Positions 14,246-27,656 of a stretch of DNA of 64,000 bases are shown here, piece by piece. The stretch is from positions 4,188,533-4,252,532 of the forward strand of contig JANVCC010000030.1 in NCBI GenBank assembly GCA_025345505.1, read 5' to 3'. The position numbers and the translations under genes are program-made. Numbering within the stretch: the first letter of the stretch is position 1; each line of letters starts with the position of its first letter. The notes under the pieces were generated by a model. The model searched no databases, was not told where the DNA came from, and saw nothing but the letters and a program-made list of their open reading frames with translations. Source of the stretch: Todiramphus chloris collaris. Taxonomy: Eukaryota > Chordata > Aves > Coraciiformes > Alcedinidae.

Positions 14246-16499
14246 CCTTGTGACTAAAAAAAGGAGTACCTGAACTTTGCAAAGCTGTATCAAATTTCGT
14301 TATGCTGACCACACTGAGATTTCCTTCTTCCCGTCCCTCCCCCATCCCAAATCAATATCAATACACTTTGTAATGAACTGGTGACTAAAGCGGTCAAGGA
14401 AACCACTGCAGGCCCAGAAGGAATATCTATGGAAAGAGTCTTGTTGACTTGAGCTCCTTTGGACCAAGGCCTGGGTGAACCCTTGTAACCAAGAGACTTT
14501 TGGGTTCTGCTCCTCGATAAATGTCAAAACCCAGGCAGTGATGGTTGTCTAGCATGACAAGCCTGTAACCACAGGAACGTGAAAATAATGTGATATTCCT
14601 GCCTTTCCAGTGCTGGGAGGGATCTGCTGGTGGCCTGCCAGCCCCATGCTGCCCCAGGGCTGTCTGTGCTGGTTATCTCTGGCACTCCCCTCAGGTGCAA
14701 GCACGTCCAGGGTGGTGGAGACAGTGCTGGGCTCCTGTGTCTGCTCCTTTCCTGAGGCTGATGCAATTGGTGTGGTCACAGTTTGGCACACAGATGGTAA
14801 AAATATCATCTGGAACTGACATGGACAGAAGGAGCATAGCTGACTTTCATCTGCTCCTACATCCTGCTCCTCCAGACTTGCTCCCATGACTTTTTGGTGG
14901 ATCCCTAGGATCTGCTCTGACAGTAACAACAACAACAATTATTGGCTGTAGTCAGGGCAAATGATGCAAAGGGAAACATTATTTGCACCCTTTGCATATA
15001 ACCTACCAGGGCAACTGCTGAATTAACTTGCTTATGTTGGATTTATTCACCCTCCTATGGTGTTGTATGTTTTTTTTTTTTCCCTCACATTAAGTCTTCA
15101 AAATGGGTGATGTAAAAGTTGTAGCAGTGTTGATTTGCTGTGCTGCACACAAACTGCATGGGAGACCCATGTGGTAGAATGCTTGAGAGCCAGTTTATCC
15201 AATTGCCTTGTTTATTATGAGACATTAAAAAAGCCTAAAGAATTGACTTAAAATACATAATTTTTTTTTTAAAAAGCAGACTTGTTTGGACATGGACTTG
15301 CATATTCTGGCTTTGAGTGTAAGTCCTTTGTCATATGTATTGTTCCGTAACTGAATTCACCCTGAAACTTTTGCACCTTCCTTTGAAGGAGCAGGTGCTG
15401 GCTATTGCCAGAGATCATATGGGGTCATCCACTGCTCAGATCTGGAGCTGCTCATCTCCTCATCTTGTGTTACCTGCTGAACCTAGCTGAGAAGGTGTGA
15501 ATGTACAGGTTGCTGATGGATGTACCTGGCGCTCCTTCAGTGTCCGGGCCATTGATTCTATGGAAGAAAGTTCTCCTGCTTTTGGTTTTTGTTTTGTTTC
15601 AGGGTTTCAGTGGTAATTGCTATGCTTTTATATTTTGGTTGCTTCATGGTCATTACTATGGCTTCTTGTTTTTTAAAAAAGTGTAGTAGGAAATAAGAAA
15701 TGCATCTCTACAGGTGTGATATAAGTTATTAATTCTGAAGAGAGCTCATTGAAGGTGCCTGCCTGTCAGTAGTGGGCACTAGGACTTGTTTTTGTGGATG
15801 TTAGAAGTTTTCTTATGCATTCTGGTTGTTGACTCAAGTTCACCTGAGTAACTAACCTGTGGGTGCAGGTTTCCCAATGAAAGGCCTGAGGAGTTTGTGC
15901 CCTGTCCAGTCCTGTCTTCCCTGCTACCATCCCTGGGGAAGGTGCCTGCCTCTCCCTTCTCCTTTCTGTTGCAGGTCTGCTGTTGCTCTCTCTGAATAAT
16001 AGAAACTTCTATTTGCATTTACCCACATATAAAAGAACTAGTGCAATTGCTGCAGCTTCTTAAAATGTTTTATGCTTGAGATGTTTTCCTAAGCCATTCA
16101 TTGCACATTTTTTGTGAGTTTAGGTTTGGTTTTTTGTGTGTTTTTGCTTTGATCAACTCGCTGGTCACAAGTAGAGGTGTTGTAGTGTCTCGGCTGCAGA
16201 GCGGAATTGCCTGGTATGTTTTTGAACACTTTTGTGGAAGGCTTGTCGAAGATGGGTAATGATGGATTTTACAGTTATTTTCTAATTGGAGAAACTGAGG
16301 CACTTGGCACTGGAATGGCAAGGTCATTCAGGAGCTCTTTGGCAGAGCTAAGAACAAAGGCCTAATTCTCAGTCTTGTGGTGTAACTCCCAATCTATTTA
16401 TTTATATCTTCCTCTCTTTACATTCTCCTCATATAAAGTATGTAAGAATAAAAGAGAGACAGCAGTTCCCTTCTAAAAGTTAGGATTTGAAATGGGGAC
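14246..16499. other. Intronic sequence, no gene seen
   Basis: Unique-looking DNA with a moderately GC-rich block at 14590-14890 that yields ORFs on both strands (including 14549-14938, -) without any recognisable domain. A short (aac)n run lies at about 14925-14938, and T runs at 15070-15081 and 15262-15271. Confidence 0.55.
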
Positions 16500-17870
16500 T
16501 TTTTGAAAATTTTCATTAATCCTTGGGGATGCCGGATATAAAACGTTTCCTGGGACTCTTAAAGGTCATTTGCTGAACAGTTTCTTCTAAGCATATATGA
16601 CAAATTATTCCCTTGGCAAAATAAACAGGACTCAAGCCCTTTAATTATAATATAGCACTCAATATCTTTAGACATTTCAACGGTTCCTATGTATCCTACA
16701 CATTTCATTACAAGGAAAGGTTGAACAGAATTAAAAGGGTGACGTTACCCGAAGATTGATAGTTTACCTGTCCAAAAGGAAAAAAAAGTCGCGGTACAAG
16801 TGAGCACAAAGGAAAGAAGGATCCAAAACAAGTTTTGATTGCAGAGGAGACTTGGATAAGAGAGTTTTTATTATCCACAGCTTTTAGCCTTATTTACCAT
16901 CAGGCTATCTTGCCACAAGCATGCTTTTTAGTTCTGACAGCTCTGAATTATGACCATTGTGGGATCCTATCTCATTAACTGAAATGGGAGAATAAAACAT
17001 CAAACAATCATAAAAATAATTTGGCACTGTGAAACCACTTAGGACCAGCTGTCAAACAGGTTGGAAGATAAAGTTCTAAATAAAAAGAATAGAGAGAGCT
17101 GCAATGTCCTGCCATATGCTTCCTCTGCATTATAGACTCCTTAATAATATGAAGTGCCTGTGTTTATGCAGAATAGGCCAGACACTCCATATATGATATT
17201 GATTATGCCTTAACCCCAATTTAGTAAAGACATACTCCTCCTTTTCCTAATCAGATATTGCAGAAGCAGTTTTCTAAAAATGTCCCTAATGCCAAGACAT
17301 ATTTTATCTCCGAAGGCTGTGGCAGGAGATAGGGCTTTGTCTTGCCTGTTGTCATGGCTTGGAGCCCAGTTTTAGGACAGCAAAGCCCCTGTGGGGCTCT
17401 TCTCCAGCAGTTTTCATCCAGCAATTCAAAAACATACATCTTTATCAAGCTGTTGTTGTCAGACAACATTAGATAATTAATAGGCCATTTGTCAGCCTGC
17501 ACAAAACATGTTAAAATCCCAAACACAATCAGGGTAAATATAGTTGCCTGCTCTCTGAAGGCTTTTTGTTCTGACATGCAGGCATTGTAGGCAGATATTT
17601 ACTATTAAACAAGACTCATTATTAATCACATCTAATGTTAATTAATTAACCGCCTCTGTGCATTGAGGGCTCTCTGACTTTCAATTGCTTTAAGGAGCTA
17701 ATTGGTAACTTAGCAGTTTGCATGGAAGTTTTTCCTTATTTGGTGCACATCAACTTTTTCTACTTAATAGAATAACAGTTTTCATTAAAAAATATAAATA
17801 AACTGGGATATCTTTAGCGGCGTAAATTAATATTGAAATAAGCCTACATCTGAGAATTTTAGAGAAGGTG
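16500..17870. promoter_or_regulatory. Candidate cluster of conserved noncoding elements
   Basis: Repeat-free A/T-rich DNA with many transcription-factor-like words: a CRE-like tgacgttacccg near 16740, ttattatccacagc with a GATA core near 16870, the E-box pair ccagctgtcaaacagg near 17047-17062, agataattaataggcc near 17471, and ttaattaattaaccgcc near 17638. CpG dinucleotides persist here (cgtttcc, caacggt, gacgtt, cccgaag) although the surroundings are CpG-poor. No splice-flanked ORF is present. The assignment is inference from composition. Confidence 0.4.
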
Positions 17871-20800
17871 CAATCATTGCTTCAGACCCAGGTTTACCAT
17901 TGTCATTGCTGAGTTAGGGCAGGTGCGTAGATACAAGGCTCTCTGAGGGCTGAAAGCCAATTTGATGGGATACAGATGATATTGTATAATGCCCCCACAG
18001 TCCAAGTAGAGCTGCTGACAGATGCTGACCACCTGGAGACACCACAGCAGCCTTCATGAGCTACCAGTGCTCAAAGATAGACCTGCTGAGGAACGGTAAT
18101 TACGGAGATGTCCTTGAAAGTCCTGATGCCTTTATGATTTGGTCCTAATTCTCCTTAGCCCTATACCTTGGCTCATTGTTGAGTAGTGGAGAATGAGTGT
18201 CACTTCTACCAGGGAAAATGCCATCAAAGTCTGGTTTGTGTCCTTTTTTGCCTGCTATGTTTAACTGCCCAAGGAAAAGAGCTACTGAGAAGCAGACCCT
18301 TTCCACTTAGATGCCCTTCTTCTACACACTGTTTATTTTTCATGAGTGGAGAAGAGGCAGGGCTTGCCAACATAGTTTAGATCAACACTCTGTGTGGAAG
18401 CCAGCAAGGCAACACAACAGTTGAAGGTCACTTTGGTTACAGAATTCCTGATGACCCGAACAGGAGGGCCATGGGCTTACAGTCTCTATGATTTGGCCCA
18501 AAAAGTCCACTGGCCTGCATGCGGCACTTGAGAGCATGGCAAACAAGTGTCTCTTCTTTTTTTTTCTCCTTTATTTTCTTATGATCATTTTATTCTACAC
18601 TCTGAATGTGCCTTGGATGCTGTGATGTCTGGTTCTGCCAAGTAAGCGTGTGGTGACTAAGTGTGCACGTAAGAAGAATTAGCTTGTATAACTGTATAAA
18701 CCATTTTGTAGAAGTGAGGGGGGGGGGAGTATTGCTTAATTACCTCTTCCTGAAATGTTGCCTCTGCAAAACTTGCATGGAAATCAGCAGGAGTCCTGCA
18801 TATAGAGAGCTCCCAGCATTAATCCCAAATGTAACTTATGAAAACTGCCTTTCCTTTGCGTTCCCATTATATAACTTGGGGGCATAAGTGTCTGGGCTAT
18901 GAAAACTATAAATCTTTCAAAATAGTCACTGATTTCATCAGCCACTAAATAAAGATGACATTTTTTTTGTGAAATATTTCATATTCAGATTGTCTGTCCA
19001 GCCATGCTTCTGCACTCTCTCCTCTTTGCTGTGTCAATATTTGCATTACCAACCCTATTTTGGAGGGTTTCTAACTTGATCTTACATTTATTTTGGCGAA
19101 GAACGTGGAACACAACTTCTTACTCTGATGGAGAATTTGTTTTAAGAGATGATGATCGTGATGGGTTTTGACTTGGAGAAGGTCTGGATTCCTTGAGGAA
19201 AATGCAGCCATCCTGGGCTAGGAGCAGTTGGCTTAGCCTGGCTGGGAGTCTTATCCTGCAGCCCAGCAGCACCACAGTGGGAAAGAGATGCCCAGGTCTG
19301 GAGAAGGTGGTCAATGTCCTTCTCTGTTGATATGAGACATCTCCTCACTGTTGAGCTTGAAGGTCTGGTAAGTGGGGAATGGTTCACATAAGGGAACTGT
19401 GTTTTTCTTAGTATCTTGTGGATCTGCCAGCCTTGGATAAGTGTCCTGCTGCTTCTTACCTCCAGCAGGATCTGCAGGTCTTCCCTTGCAGGAAAAGGTG
19501 TGTGTTGCCTAAGGCTGCTTATGGGTCAGCTAGCAAGCGAGTCCTGCTGAAACTTTCCTTGCCCAGATCTCAAGATTTGAAGTTGAGAATTGTATCATGG
19601 TTAAATTATGTTGAGTTTCCAGTCAAAAATTCCTCAAATAGTTAGGGACACAGTCTTTTGGGGGTCCTGGATGCAGCTACAGTTTGAGTACTTCTGTCAT
19701 CTGTGCCTATAAACTTCTATTTTAGCTGTTTCTTAACAGATACATTAAAAAAACCCCTGTCGTGTACCTGTGCCAACAAATACATTCCTACACGTCTATG
19801 TTCATAATCACATACATGCATATGTAGATGTATTTCACATACGTGCATTTGTACTGTGTATGTATCAAGTATTTCCTTGCACAGATAGACATAAACAGCT
19901 CTCACACAAGGGAACTGCAGAGCTTGGATTGTTGTAGTCCTGCTGAAATGCTGACACCAAATTGTACGAGAGAGGGAGTTTAGTCCAGGGTGAAAAATGT
20001 CCTTTAGCTAACAAAGCCTGGTGCTGGGATTAAACCCAAAGCAGTGTTAGCATTACTGAAGAAGCTTCATTGTCTAAAACTGTAAATTTTGTATGAAGTT
20101 ACAGTACATCCTCTCATCATAAGCTCAACAACATGCTTCGATTAAACATATGTCACAGGCACTTATCCTGAGAGCATGAAGCTGTTGTTGGCTTATTTCA
20201 GTTTTCATTTGTAACCATGCCTCCAAGTATAGGCTCTTTGGGTGCATCTATCCAGGCTTGAATTTTAAGGAGATGTTCAGCTTGTCTGTGTCACCTACCA
20301 GTGGTGTTAGTCATACTGGGTTGTGTGCTGTGCTCTTGGTCCATGAGAAAATAAAGGACCCTCGTAGCATGCACTGTCTGCTGCTGTGGGCTTGCTGTTG
20401 AGTTGCTGGGATAGCCCATTTTTCTTGTCTGTAGCCCCCCCACCCTGGGGCTCCAGCACTGCCCAAGACCTTTGTGCCTGCACCATGCCTGGCTGACACA
20501 GGTCTGCCCCGCATGGGACCATTGTTGTCTTAGTGGTATTTGTTCAAAAATCTACAAAACTACCTATTTCCAACAAGGGCTTCAAAGGATGCAGGATTAA
20601 ATGGTTAAGTGAGTTTAAGTTAGTGTTTCAAGCAAGGCGTGTGCTTAAGAAATAATATTTGTATTGGCTCTGTGCTAGCAAATATACAGGCTCTGTTCTA
20701 GCAAATATACAATCAAGAGACAAACCAGGATTTTTTTCTTTCAAGCTGCAGTGCTGATTTAGGAGGAAGGGATATTTCATTCCCTAGATAGAGGAAGAAG

Positions 20801-21269
20801 CTTCCCTCATCCAAACTCTGAGCTGTGAAACACTGTTTCTGGCAGAGAAACTCCCTAGAAATCAAGGGAGTATTTTTAAATAATATTTAACTCCCACTTC
20901 TGTATCTCCAGAGGAGGAAGCTTCCAAGGAAGGCTGTGAGAGGCATGGCAGTACCTATGGAGAATGCAGGAGTCTGGCATCACTTGGCATTTTTCCGTAC
21001 CTGTTCTAGACCAAAGGCTCACAGCAATTCTCAGTCTGGGTTACACCTACACCATAAGAAACACAAAAGGCAATGTTATTGAATGATGCAATGATTACCA
21101 AGAGGTGTCTAAGACTGACCAGACTAAGGTTATAACCTAGATTTCCTTACAGACTTTTAAACAAACTTGCCCAGCATTGGGTGCCATTGGGAAACAAGAA
21201 ATTTAAAGCTCCTCCACTCTAAAAATGTGAAGCCATTTCAAAGCAAGAAATAATTCTGAAGAAAATTTG
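17871..21269. other. Intronic sequence, no gene seen
   Basis: Unique-looking DNA. It includes an 11-12 base G run near 18717-18728, a T run at 18961-18968, and an alternating purine-pyrimidine-rich stretch (acatacatgcatatgtag and similar) at 19785-19870. No domain-bearing ORF was found. Confidence 0.55.
20666..20711. repeat. 23-bp tandem duplication, two copies
   Basis: Two directly adjacent copies of a 23-base unit that starts ggctctgt and ends caaatataca, at 20666-20688 and 20689-20711. They differ at a single base (g versus t at unit position 9), which suggests a recent slippage or duplication event. Confidence 0.9.
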
Positions 21270-21930
21270 TATATGCTTGATTGATTATCTTATTTTAATC
21301 CATATTAAAGCTTTAAGTCTTTAGGTGTGGCTCTTTAGTTCTAACATCTCATAAATTATGGCTATAATGAAGCAGTCATTTATCCAGGGCTGATGATAAA
21401 TGGCTTGCCCTAGGAGGAACTAAAGAATAGGCGAGTAGATCATTTTCATATTTGGCAAAAACAATATTAAGTACCCAGACCTCAGTGATTGCCCTAATAA
21501 ATGAATAATCTGAGGTGAGGGGCTTGGCAGTCAGTGTAAAAAATAACCTGAGCTTTCTCTGTCATTTGTCAGGCTTTGCTATGACAGCATGCATTATGGG
21601 TAAATGAGCAATCAGCAAGAACTATGTTATGGCTGGGATGTTTTTGAGAAATTTATCATATGCATTGCTTGGTACCTTTAAGACCTTAAGGCTTAATGGC
21701 TATAGTGCATGACTGCAAGCGAACACAGTTCTTATTTACCATCCTATGCTTCATTTGCACTGGATCCCCTTTTTTCCATGTATTAGGGGAATGAGCCTCT
21801 GTTAAGGTTGTTTCCCAGACTTACTTTCATTCGCAGAGGATATTCCAGCCTGCTCTGTGTTAGTTCTAAGGCACTACAATATTTAAGGGATTTTGAGGAT
21901 ACTCTGCCCAGTATGGTAGAGATGTCAATT
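21270..21930. promoter_or_regulatory. Candidate cluster of conserved noncoding elements
   Basis: Repeat-free A/T-rich segment with tgattgattatcttatttt near 21277, cataaattatggctataatg near 21350, agggctgatgataaatgg near 21386, gcatgcattatgggtaaatg near 21588, and a stretch of TAAT and ATTA cores continuing to about 21740. No coding potential was seen. Likely enhancer-like by texture; conservation not measured. Confidence 0.38.
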
Positions 21931-24514
21931 TATATTTAATGAGCTAAGTCAGTAACACATGGATAGGATGTGTAGGAACAAAACCCAGGGGAAATGCAAG
22001 GAAACACAACAAAGTGCTCCTCCAAACGTCTGAAGTGCAGTGGGAAATTAGGTGCTGTTACCTCCTAATTAGCCATGAAGCATTTGGGTACAGAGTGGGG
22101 ACCACAGCAAAGGGTGTTAGCAGGTGTCTTGGCATGATATAAACCTGTTTTTCCAGACTGCTCCCCAGGGGAGTGTAGAGCCAGTGGTGTGCTCCTTGAT
22201 GCGGTGTGTGATGCTCGTGGGTTTGTGGCAATATTCGGCCTTTTCTGCTCAAAAAGTGCACAGATTGCTCCTTTCTGCTGTTGAAAGTTAGAGCTTTTTC
22301 CAAAAATTCTTCTCTGGGTTGTTTCAGCTGTAACTTAGTGGAAGGGAGGACACAAAGCAGCGAAACTCTTATTTTATCTCCTGCATAATCATTTAATGGC
22401 AATATAAGATGACATCAAATGATGGAGTGGCCCTTGGGGGACCCAGATGTGCCAAGGCACTGTGAGGAGAGAACCGGTGGTGCTGAGACTGCACGTATAG
22501 AAAGGGAGTCCCAGGCAGTGACCACTTCTGGAAATGTTGACATAAGTGATAGCCTGAAGTGGGCACAGATGTTGAAATCCAGGGCCTGGATTTCTATGAG
22601 ACTTCTTAGTTGTGACTAAAATGGATTGGAATTTCTCTCTCCCTAAACAAACACAGATTAGCAGGAAAAGCAGTTAAGTGAAGGAACGAGCAATGAAATG
22701 TGTTCTTTTGCTGAGGCTTGTGAAACAAAGCTTGTCCTGGCATCACACCTACCTCTTCATGGGATAGATCTTACATGCATGCTGCTTTTCTCTTAATTTT
22801 CTTAAGGTTCTTGGAAGTAGTATTGATGTAGGGACATGAAAAAGAATTTTTTTTTTAATAGCTGGATGGTAAAACTGTGTAAGCAGAATGATGTTTTCCA
22901 CTGGCAGCAAAGACTGTCAAGATGAAGCTTTTAGGGGAGTTCGTATCTACAGCTCTGTTTTCTGCTCCTAAGGCCCCATCCTGTGAGGTGCTGAAGATGC
23001 TATCAGTGGCAACAGTCCATCAACAAGACTGTCTTTGCTTACTTTTAAGCTGGGCACTGTGTTGTTTTAGGAATGCCAGCTCCACTGAATGTGTTTCAGT
23101 GGTTGGCTGGGTCAAGGCAGAACTACTCGGCATAATCCAGGTCATCCTGGACTTCATAGTCCCCAAGGAACACACAGTCTCACTCCTCTCTGCTCTCCTC
23201 AGTTTGCCCTTCTGCTGATATACCATCTTCCCTGCAACCACAACTTTGGATTTTATTCATTTTGTTTGCTTGTATTTTTTTACTATCATAGAAGAAAGGA
23301 ATGTAGAAAATGCTCTGATCTAGCTTTTCTAAAAAATTTAAATGCTAGTCTGCCACAGCTTTCAATATCTCTTTACCTGCTGCCACTTATACCTTTCACT
23401 TCTCATTAAGGAAACGAACCCAGAAGATTAAAGCACTCCCAATTTAGCTTTCTAAATAGGAAGTGAAAGTTGAAAGCAGACCAGCTGAGACCAAGCACCA
23501 CTGAGAACTGCAGCTGGGCTGATGCTATTAGAAAAAAGGGAGCACTTCTTGCTTCTGATCTGTCATTTAAGGAAGCTTGTTTATGTATAGGTCTGACATC
23601 AGATGAATATGTAGTGACCTTTCCCTTTGAGTTGAAAGATTGACTTTAGACTGATCAGATATCACATCACTAAATACTAAGTTTTATAAAAGTAAGGCAA
23701 CCATCCTGTCTAGAAACAAGTTCATCTTTGTGGAGCCCATCAATGTAATATCCCAGAGATCTGCACTGTATTGTCACCTGAAGTTGGAAAGAGAGATTTC
23801 ATACCTTCTTAAAGAAATTTTAGGACACTCAGTCTGGATCCTGTCAAATAAATTTGAAAACCCAGAGGGCGGAGGGACAGGAGGGCAAAGGAAAAGTAGA
23901 AAGTTCCTGATGTGCATCCTTGTAACTTAAGCTTATTTTTAATGTCTGTCTGCTGTGATCATTACAGTTGCTTCCTTATACCTCTGTATCTCCTCAAAGT
24001 TCATGAGGCAAATGAGATCTTCAGGGGCTGTGGGTCAGATCCTTAGGGAGCATGACTTGGAAGAGCATACTTTTCAGGAAAAATATCACTGCAGGTTGTC
24101 CACATGGCACAGGCAAGCACACCAGAGGGTTCCAGGAGCTCAGTTGCTCCAAGACATCTCTTTGCAATGTATACAGGTGGATAAAGAAATCAAATACTGT
24201 GGAATAAGTTTTTAAAACTTCCCAATATACCTTGGGTTTACTCTCCACTTAATTTTAAAAACTAATAGCAAATCAAAAATGTGACCTTAAAATCCCTTGC
24301 ATATCAAGCTCCAAATGCGGAATACATGTTCAGAGAGACATATTTACATACTTTTTTCTAATGTTCTGATCTATTTGTGTTTGACAACTACAAACTACAG
24401 ACTCTCATACTCAAAACAATTAAAAATACTACACTGCCTTTCTAATGACTCAGCCCCATTTGTATGTGTAGTTTTTGTGTGTATCTTACTACCCTTATGC
24501 CCCATCCCCAGATG
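21931..24514. other. Intronic sequence, no gene seen
   Basis: Unique-looking DNA with only short, overlapping ORFs on both strands (for example near 22058-22402 and 23089-23409), none recognisable. A T run lies at 22848-22857. Confidence 0.55.
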
Positions 24515-24652
24515 CAGTCAAGGTCAGGTTGGGTGGGACTTCATGCAGTCTGTTCTAGTGGGAGGTGTCCCTGCCTATGTCAGGGGGGTTGGAACAAGAT
24601 GATCTTTAAGGTCCCTTCCAACCCAAACCATTCTATGATATGATTCTATTAT
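24515..24652 (+). mobile_element. CR1 LINE 3'-end fragment
   Basis: Strong match to the avian CR1 3' end: ggtcaggttgggtgggactt, then tctagtgggaggtgtccctg, then gatctttaaggtcccttcca, ending in the typical short terminal repeat (attctatgatatgattcta). It is truncated to about 140 bases and lies in + orientation. Confidence 0.96.
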
Positions 24653-25299
24653 AGACACATCTCATGAAGCCAGTGCTCATAAGAATAGTTTGTATCTGAG
24701 AACGCCGAAAGTAATTATTGGAAAGATTAGAAATACCTGCCATATTAATATATTTGGGGTTTGTGATTTAAGCTTTGCATTTGAACATCTGATTCATCTC
24801 ACCAAATCTGACTCGGCATCAGCAAATAGAAGACTTCACTTATTTCCCTTATTTAAAAAAAAATGAATAGTACAGTCTCAAATTGAAAACACAGGAGTAG
24901 GGTTCCCTGCCTAGTGTTCTCCTTGTGGGGTGCTGATGCTAAATCTTAAACTTGGACTATGTTGTGCACTAACTGATCTGTGTTTGTGCTAGAGTATGTT
25001 ACAAGTATCAGTTTGCTCTAAATAGAATGCTTTTAAATAACTCCTGACAAAGAAAAGGAAGGTTTGAATGTGCTGTGTATTGTATGCATTTATTGCTTAA
25101 TTCTTTACACTGATCATAAATAATAATAAATTAAAAGTAGTGTGGCTACAGAAATGCCTCTAGTAAAATCTAGGAGCATTGGTATGGCAGAATTTCTCAG
25201 TTTGATGTGACTCCATCTCTGACAGTTCTCCTCAGGTAGGTTATTTTGGAGAAAACATATGTTTCCATTTTTCTCTCCCTCGGCTTCCCTTTTAGTCCC
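24653..25299. other. Intronic sequence, no gene seen
   Basis: A/T-rich DNA without ORFs over 60 codons or recognised repeats. Confidence 0.55.
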
Positions 25300-25990
25300 T
25301 AGGCTCCACTAGGGTCACAGCAACATTAAGGCTTTTGTCACTGTGATTAATAGCTCTTTAGATCATCTTTAATTCACTCACTAATGACTGAGGGTCTTTC
25401 TGCTCTCCAAGTAATCGCGTGATGTATGAGCCGATAGTACACCTTGTGGCAGAGGTGAAAATCATTCAGGCAATGCAAATATTGTCACGGGGACAAATGT
25501 TTTCCCTGTTAATAAAAATTAATGAATTCTACCCAGGAGCTAGTTAAAGAAGCTCTGGTGAGAGAGATCCAAACACAAACAAGTACTTGCTGCTTGGAAC
25601 TATTAATTCAGTCTTTCTAGATATGGGAGGATAATTATTAGTAGTATTTCTACATCTGCATAATAGATGAGACAGTGGCAGGTTGATTTTAATTACACAA
25701 ATGCATTGTACCGCAGGTAGATCTGTCTTTCAGTTATGCACACGCGTTGGTCTTCACTTGAGAGCCATTATTTCTGCTTTGCTATGGTTATACCATGGGT
25801 TTCAATGCTTTGCCATCTCTAAATGAGTAAATTCTGGTTCCAGACTGAATACTTCTAACCAAGAACTGCCGTGTCAGGATACTGTCACTGTAAAATGATG
25901 CAAAGAAGTTTGTCTTTTTCAAGTCCCTGTTGCACATCATAAAAGGTTGATGAATCAGACTGCAAATTAATCATCTGGAAGAGGAAGAGT
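25300..25990. promoter_or_regulatory. Candidate cluster of conserved noncoding elements
   Basis: Contains actgtgattaatagctc, ctttaattcactcactaatg, gtaatcgcgtgatgtatgag, an octamer-like word caggcaatgcaaatattgtc near 25470, aaaaattaatgaattctacc near 25515, and a CpG-bearing word gcacacgcgttgg near 25738. No repeat or ORF is present. Retained CpG plus dense homeobox and POU-type words favours constraint, but this is inference. Confidence 0.42.
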
Positions 25991-27656
25991 GCTTTGAGTA
26001 TCTTACTATGTTTATTGCATGTGTATGTATAATGATAAAAATGTTCTGTCCCTCAGCCAGGTCACCTTACGGGGCAGCTGTTCCCATCAGGATCCTTTCC
26101 TTCTCTCACCCGGGGCTCAGGCTTTGGCATTCGAAGCCTTTGGAAAGGTGCGTTTCTTATTTACTGGTGGAGTGCACACCACAGTTAATGCTGGTGTCTT
26201 TTTGTTTCATTTTGATAGTCACCACTTCTTTCTTCTGATGACAAAAAGCTATTGTCTCGGTGGAATAAATATTTCTGAATTACTTCCCAGTCCCAACTCT
26301 ATCATTTACATCTTAGAACAAGAAAACAGTAAACTTTTAAAAGACATAATTTTACCTCTTCACAGTGCTTATCTACAAAGGAACATATTACTGAGGGGGG
26401 GAAAGAGCTCTGGTTGTTACTATTATTTCTGGTAGACACCCAAGGAGAGTAGCTAATTTGTTCTTCATTAATGCCAAGGACAAATAAAAAAGCAAGGACT
26501 GAATTATGCATTTATTTCCATTGTGCCTCTAACATGGGCTTCCACTCCCCATCATCCTCCAAAAGAATTCCCAAACCTTTGCTGTGCATTTCATGTGATA
26601 CCATAGGGTGCAATAATATGGTTTTTAAAAGAAGATGAATTTAGTGGTGAATCTTAATCGAAGGCAGAAAATTACATGCAGCCCCCCTGCTGAAAGGAGG
26701 ATGGACAGTTGGCTGCAATCAGAGGGGATTTTTTTTGCTGCATCTCAACAATAACCTCTTAGTATTAGTTCACAGGGGCCTGGGCAAAAATTTAGTGTCA
26801 TATTTATTTCGAATTTGAACTTTTTCTTTCCCCCCCCCAACCTAGGCATGACAACAGTTCTTTGAATTACATCACTTGTCTCCATTTTGTGATGAGCTGA
26901 GCCAGTCTTGGACCTTTGTTTGAGTTGTGGGTAACTGGAGATGAAATTTCCAGCCTATACAGCCCCTTGCAAAATGAAAGGTATATGGAGCTGACCTTTC
27001 AATTATTAGCACATGAGTGTATGTACTCAGGTCCTCCTTTTGACAGCTAAATGCCACAGGGCCCAAGCTCAGCCCCTTGGGGTTGAAGGGCACTTTCAAG
27101 TGATTCACTGGGCTTTGGATGTGTCCCTTACAAAGGTTTTGCACTCACATAAACCCTGAAGCACTTGGATTTGAAATTAATAGATTTTTATGTGAAAACT
27201 TTTTTCTATTTACTATAGAATATATAAATATTCAATGAAAAGGATTTTTAATTTTTCCTCTCGGAAGAAATGTTTGACCCATGTTTCAAAATGGTATGAT
27301 TAGTATTAATTATATAAGAACTACTATACTGTACAATACATGTTCCTACTAAAAAGTATAAAGCAGCATTCAAAAATGTGTTGCATACTAGAGGTGGAAA
27401 ATTTTGTTCCAGCAGAATAACTCTGTAGAAAATTAAGGATGATTCTTCAGTATGTTTCTAGAGATGTAACCATGATGTATTTGGGGAAATCAAAATATGG
27501 ATTTCACAGCTCATGGTTAAATTCAGAAAACAGACTATATTGATTAAAGTTTCTTTAACAACAACAAAAAAATATTGGGAAGGAGTTCTTACTGCTCCCC
27601 AGTGATAAATTGCTGCAATGTTTTCTTTTATTATCACCCTGCTAGTCCTCTACTAT
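25991..27656. other. Intronic sequence, no gene seen
   Basis: Unique-looking DNA with G and C runs at 26395-26401 and 26831-26838. ORFs at 26019-26435 (+) and 26872-27144 (-) show no recognisable domain. Confidence 0.5.
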
